Shown here one piece after another: positions 59,599 to 64,000 of a DNA stretch of 64,000 nt. Source of the DNA: Acinetobacter sp. (lineage in GTDB: Bacteria > Pseudomonadota > Gammaproteobacteria > Pseudomonadales > Moraxellaceae); NCBI GenBank assembly GCA_031277915.1, contig JAITLL010000047.1, positions 100,647 to 164,646 on the forward strand, read 5' to 3'. Under the pieces are notes generated by a model that did not search any database, was not told where the DNA came from, and saw nothing but the letters and a program-made list of their open reading frames with translations. The stretch's first letter is position 1. Each line of letters opens with the position of its first letter. The position numbers and the translations under genes are program-made.

Positions 59599-59634
59599 AA
59601 AAAAGCTAAATGGTTCCATACCATTTAGCTTTTT
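59599..59634 (+). terminator. Rho-independent terminator after the XapX gene
   Basis: AAAAAGCTAAATGG (from 59600) pairs with CCATTTAGCTTTTT (to 59634) with a 7-base loop and a T tract. It can serve both the plus-strand operon and the convergent arsC gene. Confidence 0.9.
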
Positions 59635-59654
59635 ATATTAATAAGTATCTTCAA

Positions 59655-60083
59655 TTACTTTATACGATGACCCTGTTCATCAATGATCACTTCACCATCT
59701 TCTTTTGCAAAATAGCCTAAGTTTTCTGAATCTAAAATATCTAAAACAATTTCAGAAGGGCGGCAAAGCCGTGCACCTTTTGGTGTAACCACGAATGGGC
59801 GATTAATTAAAATTGGGTATTGCACCATAAAATCAATTAACTGCTCGTCTGTCCAACGGTCTTGTTCTAACTTTAAGTCTTTATATGGATCAACATTTTT
59901 ACGAATGGCTTCACGTACAGTTAAATTTGAATCTTTAATGAGTTGAATCAGTTCCTCTTTACTTGGTGGTGTTTGTAAATATTCAATAACGAGAGGTTCA
60001 AACCCAGCATGACGAATGAGTGCCAAGGTATTGCGTGACGTTCCGCAAGCAGGGTTATGGTAGATCTTCACTAGTTCAGTCAT
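59655..60083 (-). CDS. arsC: Glutaredoxin-dependent arsenate reductase
   Basis: This 142-residue cytoplasmic enzyme reduces arsenate to arsenite with glutathione/glutaredoxin. The active-site loop is NPACGTSRNT (C13). The arginine-bearing INRPFVVTPKGARLCRP segment (about 93-109) matches E. coli plasmid ArsC. It is divergent from arsR and the ACR3 pump across 84 bases carrying a palindromic operator. The stop codon lies close to the XapX-gene terminator. Confidence 0.93.
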   Translation of the reverse strand: MTELVKIYHNPACGTSRNTLALIRHAGFEPLVIEYLQTPPSKEELIQLIKDSNLTVREAIRKNVDPYKDLKLEQDRWTDEQLIDFMVQYPILINRPFVVTPKGARLCRPSEIVLDILDSENLGYFAKEDGEVIIDEQGHRIK

Positions 60084-60117
60084 GGCAAATTTATTATCAA
60101 ATTAAGATATTGCATTT

Positions 60118-60137
60118 ATATATGGATATCCGTATAT
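60118..60137. promoter_or_regulatory. Candidate ArsR operator
   Basis: A 20-base near-perfect palindrome is centred on GGATATCC (60124-60131), with flanking ATATAT and TATAT arms and one mismatched pair. It lies between the divergent arsC and arsR start codons, 30 bases before arsR and 34 before arsC, as expected for a shared arsenite-responsive operator. Confidence 0.6.
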
Positions 60138-60167
60138 TTGCAATAACGAATATATTCTGTTGAAGAT

Positions 60168-60497
60168 ATGATCAACCAAGTCGATTTCTTTAAATGTCTA
60201 TCTGACCAAACTCGGTTAAACATTCTTAAATTAGTTCTAAATAAACAAAATATTTGTGTTTGTGAGCTAACAGAACAGCTTGAGTTGAGCCAACCGAAAA
60301 TCTCTAGGCACTTAGCCTTATTAAGAACTCATGGCGTATTGCTGGATGAAAGAAAAGGACAGTGGGTCTATTACAGCTTAAATCCTGATTTGCCTCTATG
60401 GGCTTTAGATATTTTAAAGGTGATAGAAAATGATGAGAGTAAGACAAAAGTAAAGCAACAAGATCAGCCTTTCATCACTACAACGTGCTGTGATTAA
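60168..60497 (+). CDS. arsR: ArsR-family arsenite-responsive repressor
   Basis: This 109-residue winged-helix protein carries the metalloid site NICVCELTE (C30, C32) in the DNA-recognition region, as in E. coli ArsR (ELCVCDL). A further cysteine pair (C107, C108) ends the protein. It should repress arsC and the ACR3 gene in the absence of arsenite. The spacing to the ACR3 gene downstream is 104 bases. Confidence 0.92.
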   Translation: MINQVDFFKCLSDQTRLNILKLVLNKQNICVCELTEQLELSQPKISRHLALLRTHGVLLDERKGQWVYYSLNPDLPLWALDILKVIENDESKTKVKQQDQPFITTTCCD

Positions 60498-60601
60498 TCT
60501 TCCTAGATTTCTGTCTTAAAAATTCGGATTTTCTTAGCATAAGTACATGAGTCATTTGTGTGTATTGAGCAAAATTAATCAATTCTTTCTTCGAGTAGAA
60601 C

Positions 60602-61636
60602 ATGACCAAACAAGGGCTTTCCTTTTTAGATCGAAACCTGACGCTATGGATTTTTATAGCAATGGCTTTAGGTTTATCCATTGGAGTTTTCTTTCCTCAG
60701 GCATCTGTATCTTTAAATGAATTAAGTGTAGATAACGTTAATATTCCAATCGCAATTGGCTTAATTTTGATGATGTATCCACCTTTAGCAAAGGTTGATT
60801 ACGCTGCGCTACCAGAAGTATTTAAAGATAAGAAAACCTTAACTTTATCGTTGGTACAAAACTGGATTATTGCTCCAGTTTTAATGTTTATCCTTGCGAT
60901 TGTTTTTTTGCATAGCTACCCAGAGTATATGACGGGCCTCATTTTAATTGGCTTAGCACGTTGTATTGCAATGGTATTGGTCTGGAATGGTCTTGCTTGT
61001 GGCGATAATCAATATGTTGCAGCGTTGGTTGCCTTTAACAGTATTTTCCAAATTTTGTTCTTTAGTACTTATGCATGGTTATTCTTGACCTTTTTGCCGC
61101 CATTTTTTGGTGTGGCAGGGCAGGTTATTAATGTTGATTTTTGGACCATCACACATGCTGTTTTGGTGTATTTAGGTATTCCATTTTTAATGGGATTTCT
61201 AACTCGTTTGGTTTTAGTTAAATCAAAAGGGTTAGCTTGGTATCAAACTAAATTTTTACCAAAGATCAGTCCAATCAGTCTGATTGCTTTGCTATTCACG
61301 ATTGTTGCTATGTTTAGCCTAAAAGGTGGCGATGTGGTGAGCTTACCGTTAGATGTATTACGTATTGCGATTCCACTTACGATTTACTTTGTGGTGATGT
61401 TCTTTATCAGTTTTTTTATGAGTAAACGGCTGGGGAATAACTATCCTCAAACAGCGGCAATTTCATTTACCGCGGCAGGTAATAACTTTGAGTTGGCTTT
61501 AGCTGTTGCGATTGCAACTTTTGGTTTAGCATCACCTGTGGCATTTACTACAGTAATAGGACCATTAGTTGAAGTACCTGTGCTGATTTCATTGGTTTCG
61601 GTTTCGCTTTGGTTAAAGAAAAAGTATTACGCTTAA
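60602..61636 (+). CDS. ACR3-family arsenite efflux permease
   Basis: This 344-residue transporter has about ten hydrophobic helices and the ACR3 motif [13 protein letters not shown] with the conserved cysteine 121. It ends with [19 protein letters not shown]. It extrudes the arsenite made by ArsC. The plasmid ArsB fold is different, so an acr3-type name is more accurate than arsB. The 104-base gap from arsR may hold its own promoter. Confidence 0.93.
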   Translation: MTKQGLSFLDRNLTLWIFIAMALGLSIGVFFPQASVSLNELSVDNVNIPIAIGLILMMYPPLAKVDYAALPEVFKDKKTLTLSLVQNWIIAPVLMFILAIVFLHSYPEYMTGLILIGLARCIAMVLVWNGLACGDNQYVAALVAFNSIFQILFFSTYAWLFLTFLPPFFGVAGQVINVDFWTITHAVLVYLGIPFLMGFLTRLVLVKSKGLAWYQTKFLPKISPISLIALLFTIVAMFSLKGGDVVSLPLDVLRIAIPLTIYFVVMFFISFFMSKRLGNNYPQTAAISFTAAGNNFELALAVAIATFGLASPVAFTTVIGPLVEVPVLISLVSVSLWLKKKYYA

Positions 61637-61672
61637 GAAATATAACAAAATTTATTTGATCAATATTTTATT

Positions 61673-61698
61673 AAAGTGCCTTTAGACAGGCACTTTTT
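61673..61698. terminator. Bidirectional Rho-independent terminator after the ACR3 gene
   Basis: AAAGTGCCT (61673-61681) pairs with AGGCACTTT (61688-61696) with a 6-base loop and a T tract to 61698. It separates the ACR3 gene from the convergent LysR gene. Confidence 0.85.
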
Positions 61699-61702
61699 AT
61701 GC

Positions 61703-62605
61703 TCAAGTCATTGTGGGTAATAGTTTTTGTAGTAGTTCAATGAAGTTTGAAACTTTAGCCGAGTTTTCATTTTCTCGTGTAATTAAGTAAATAGGAGCAT
61801 TCAGTTTTATAGAATCATCAAACTCGCGATATACAATTTCATGGTCCCAAAAATTATGCATTGAGGCTGGCACAATTGTTATACCAATTCCAGCAGCAAC
61901 TAAATTTAAGGTTGCGGTAGGTCGAGGTGCTTCCTGAACAATGCGCGGACTAAAACCTGCCTGATAGCAGCTATACAAAATATTGTCATATAAACCTTGT
62001 CCTGAAGAACGACGGTATAAAACAAAATTTTCATCAGACAAGTCACTTAAACTAATTTTCTCTTTTTGTGTAAGTGGATGACCTATAGGCAATGCCACTA
62101 CCATTGACTCATCTAATATATGAAGATGCTTTAATCCAATATCACGACTAATTGGTGCTCTTAGAAAAGCAATATCAAGTTTTTCCGAAATGAGCCAATC
62201 TAGTTGCTTTTGGCTGCCTGCTTCCTCAAGTTTTGTTTGTACCGCAGGATATATTTCCCGATATGAACGTAATACTAAGGAAATAAGCGGATGTAGGCCA
62301 GCGGAACTTGTAAAGCCAATATTGAGTTGTCCAGTTTTACCTTGGCTAACGTCTTGGACTAATTTTGGAATATGTCTGGCATGCTCTAATAAAATTTGTG
62401 CTTCTTTAAATAAGGCTAAACCTGCCTCAGTCGGTTCAATTCCACGAGGCTGGCGAATAAGTAATTGGGCACCGAGCTCTTCTTCAAGTTTTTTGAGTAA
62501 ACGTGTTAATGGCGGCTGTTGAATAAATAATCGATTTGCCGCATGAGTAATGTTTCTTTCCTCAACTACTACCACAAAGGCATGAAGCTTATGTAAATCG
62601 AGCAC
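61703..62605 (-). CDS. LysR-family regulator (BenM/CatM-like group)
   Basis: This 300-residue regulator has the helix-turn-helix at residues ~17-45 (ITHAANRLFIQQPPLTRLLK) and a C-terminal sensor. The QQPPLTRLLKKLEEELGAQL part matches the BenM/CatM subgroup, members of which respond to aromatic acids, but no aromatic genes are near. It is divergent from the two-gene chromate-type transporter and is its likely regulator. Confidence 0.88.
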   Translation of the reverse strand: MLDLHKLHAFVVVVEERNITHAANRLFIQQPPLTRLLKKLEEELGAQLLIRQPRGIEPTEAGLALFKEAQILLEHARHIPKLVQDVSQGKTGQLNIGFTSSAGLHPLISLVLRSYREIYPAVQTKLEEAGSQKQLDWLISEKLDIAFLRAPISRDIGLKHLHILDESMVVALPIGHPLTQKEKISLSDLSDENFVLYRRSSGQGLYDNILYSCYQAGFSPRIVQEAPRPTATLNLVAAGIGITIVPASMHNFWDHEIVYREFDDSIKLNAPIYLITRENENSAKVSNFIELLQKLLPTMT

Positions 62606-62705
62606 AGAAATACCTTTAGGGTATGGTTAATGAAAATAAAAGCATTTGTAGATATGCCATAAAAGTATCATTCTTTCTTGGTCAGATAAAGTGAAAAGTA
62701 ACGAA

Positions 62706-63266
62706 ATGAACCATGTTGAGATTACTATGCAGAAGGAAACCGTACCGACCTGCACTGAGTTATTTTTAGGTTTTTTAACATTAGGTTTAATTGGATTTGG
62801 TGGTGTGCTGCCTTTAGCGCGCAAAGTTATTGTAGAACAGAGGCAGTGGCTAAGTCCTAAAAAATTCACTGAATTACTTGGTCTGTGTCAATTTTTACCG
62901 GGCGGCAATATCATTAATTTATCTGTTGCGATTGGTATGGAGTTCCGTGGTGCCCGTGGAGCGGTGAGTTCGCTGCTTGGTCTAATCTTTGCGCCTACAG
63001 TAATTGTTGTACTTTTACATTATGTCTATGAGCAGTTCCAAGACAACCTCATGGTGAAGCATCTTTTCGAAGGGTTGGCAGTAGCAGCAGCGGGACTGCT
63101 GGTTGCAACAGGTTTGAAAATGCTCAAGCCTTTATTACGAAACCCAATAGCGATGTGTGTCGTTGTAGCAGCAATTGTCAGTATTGCTTTTCTAAAAATC
63201 CCCTTGCTTGTAACCATGCTGATTTTGTTAGCACTTTATTCAACTATCATTTGGAGACGTGTGTAA
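62706..63266 (+). CDS. Chromate-transporter (CHR) family protein, first half
   Basis: This protein of about 186 residues has a single CHR domain with the motif FGGVLPLARKVIVEQRQWLS (about residues 28-50), FLPGGNIINLSVAIG and about five hydrophobic segments. Short-chain CHR proteins act as pairs encoded by adjacent genes and export chromate or sulfate-like oxyanions. The start is uncertain: GTG 62691, ATG 62706 and ATG 62727 are in frame with weak ribosome-binding sites. It overlaps the second half by one base. Confidence 0.85.
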   Translation: MNHVEITMQKETVPTCTELFLGFLTLGLIGFGGVLPLARKVIVEQRQWLSPKKFTELLGLCQFLPGGNIINLSVAIGMEFRGARGAVSSLLGLIFAPTVIVVLLHYVYEQFQDNLMVKHLFEGLAVAAAGLLVATGLKMLKPLLRNPIAMCVVVAAIVSIAFLKIPLLVTMLILLALYSTIIWRRV

Positions 63267-63787
63267 TGGGTGCAGTTCTACTTACTTTAGCCATCATTTT
63301 TACTCAGTTGTCTCTTATTGCATTTGGTGGCGGCAATACAGTTTTGCCGGAAATGCAACGTCAAGTAGTTGATATTCATCACTGGATGACGGCACAAGAA
63401 TTTAGTGCATTATTTGCCATGGCTCAAGCAGCGCCTGGCCCAAACATGATGATTGTACCGTTGGTAGGATGGCATGTAGCAGGGTTGTCAGGTCTACTGG
63501 TAACGTCTACTGCTAAATTTTTACCTTCATCAATTATTACTGTGTTTGTAATGAGAGGCTGGTCAAAATTTAAAGATAAGAAATGGCGCCGTGTTTTACA
63601 GCTTGCTTTACAACCTGTCACAGTTGGAACGGTGCTTGCCAGTGCGTGGATCATTTCTGAGGCGGCCGCAATAAATACTTTACTTGTCATTATGGTAGTC
63701 ATTGCAACTTTATTATCTTTAATTAAAAAGGTTCATCCCTTGCATGTCTTGATTGCTGGGGCAGTATTTGGTGTCGTGTTACTCTAG
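63266..63787 (+). CDS. Chromate-transporter (CHR) family protein, second half
   Basis: This protein of about 173 residues has a CHR domain with FGGGNTVLPEMQRQVV (about residues 20-35) and MAQAAPGPNMMIVPLVG, and about five hydrophobic helices. The ATG lies in a TAATG with the first half, so the two are translated together as a bipartite transporter. Substrate by homology is chromate or a sulfate analogue; this would also fit the sulfur theme of the window. Confidence 0.86.
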   Translation: MGAVLLTLAIIFTQLSLIAFGGGNTVLPEMQRQVVDIHHWMTAQEFSALFAMAQAAPGPNMMIVPLVGWHVAGLSGLLVTSTAKFLPSSIITVFVMRGWSKFKDKKWRRVLQLALQPVTVGTVLASAWIISEAAAINTLLVIMVVIATLLSLIKKVHPLHVLIAGAVFGVVLL

Positions 63788-63799
63788 TTTAACCAGTTT

Positions 63800-63837
63800 G
63801 CCAACCTGCGCTGGATGAGTTCAGGTTGGCTTTTTTT
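63800..63837 (+). terminator. Rho-independent terminator after the CHR genes
   Basis: GCCAACCTG (63800-63808) pairs with CAGGTTGGC (63822-63830), giving a 9-base G/C-rich stem and a 13-base loop followed by seven T residues. This is a textbook terminator 13 bases after the stop codon. Confidence 0.92.
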
Positions 63838-63967
63838 GATTGAAGTGAATAATAATTAAATCTAAAAAACCGATCAAATCTATAAAAACATACTGTTTCA
63901 CCTATTTTGTGTTTTAACGTACTATGCATCTATTGAAAGAATTTGGATGCATTGGAGTAAAAACAGA

Positions 63968-64000
63968 TGTTAGATCAAAACATTAAAACTCAATTAAAAG
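63968..64000 (+). CDS. ahpF: Alkyl hydroperoxide reductase subunit F, partial (5' end)
   Basis: Only the first 11 codons are in the window; they read MLDQNIKTQLK. This matches the start of E. coli AhpF (MLDTNMKTQLK) closely. AhpF is the flavin reductase that regenerates peroxiredoxin AhpC. GGAG stands 10 bases before the ATG. Upstream, CTAT (63880-63883 and 63902-63905) with TACT between, spaced every 11 bases, is a weak match to an OxyR site. Confidence 0.72.

Noticed and set aside
63880-63905. OxyR-like site upstream of ahpF
   Set aside because: CTAT words at the correct 11-base spacing are present, but the alternating ATAG half-sites are missing; kept only as a remark.

Overview
The window looks like a chromosomal segment from an Acinetobacter, most likely of the calcoaceticus-baumannii group. 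The DNA is AT-rich, with short intergenic gaps and many LysR and AraC regulators. The gene set (MdcL/MdcM-type malonate cluster, CIO-type cytochrome bd, TauABCD, a family 2A encapsulin next to a cysteine desulfurase) fits that genus. Species assignment is inference. No rRNA, tRNA, CRISPR array, transposase or prophage gene was seen.

Layout. 1-4.1 kb: a polar amino-acid (probably cysteine-type) ABC importer with two tandem lipoprotein binding proteins. 4.1-7.2 kb: a LysR / AlaX-like / LysE-exporter module bracketed by two inverted copies of a palindromic intergenic repeat, followed by a repeat-dense gap with a third, divergent copy. 7.2-11.9 kb (minus strand): rhodanese, serine O-acetyltransferase, family 2A encapsulin shell, and cysteine desulfurase cargo with a ~245-residue disordered targeting arm. 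This sulfur nanocompartment operon is the most striking system here. 12-32 kb: accessory metabolism and regulators, namely short-chain dehydrogenases, two glutathione transferases, Lrp-AzlCD, a frameshifted LrgA with intact LrgB, MocR-PaiB-GNAT, MFS transporters, a methyltransferase, a cupin and a LysE exporter. 33-41 kb: a complete malonate decarboxylase cluster, mdcABCDEGHLM, with a convergent MdcR-like regulator. 41-45.5 kb: a MocR-type regulator and a cyanide-insensitive bd oxidase operon that includes a 44-residue DUF2474 gene. 46-55.5 kb: an unrecognised protein, organosulfur monooxygenases (SfnB/DszC-like and NtaA/DszA-like), an MFS transporter and tauABCD. 55.6-59.6 kb: a LysR regulator, a cysteine hydrolase, a YtcJ-like amidohydrolase with a Cys/His-rich tail, and an XapX protein. 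59.6-61.7 kb: arsC, arsR and an ACR3 arsenite pump. 61.7-63.8 kb: a LysR regulator and a two-gene chromate-type transporter. The window ends in the first codons of ahpF.

How the genes fit together. Sulfur is a recurring theme: possible cyst(e)ine import, cysteine synthesis precursor (serine acetyltransferase), desulfuration inside a protein shell, a rhodanese, and sulfonate scavenging by TauABCD and flavin monooxygenases. Most other blocks are regulator-plus-operon cassettes for optional carbon sources, efflux or detoxification. Start codons were re-chosen where ribosome-binding sites or gene overlaps favoured a shorter reading frame.
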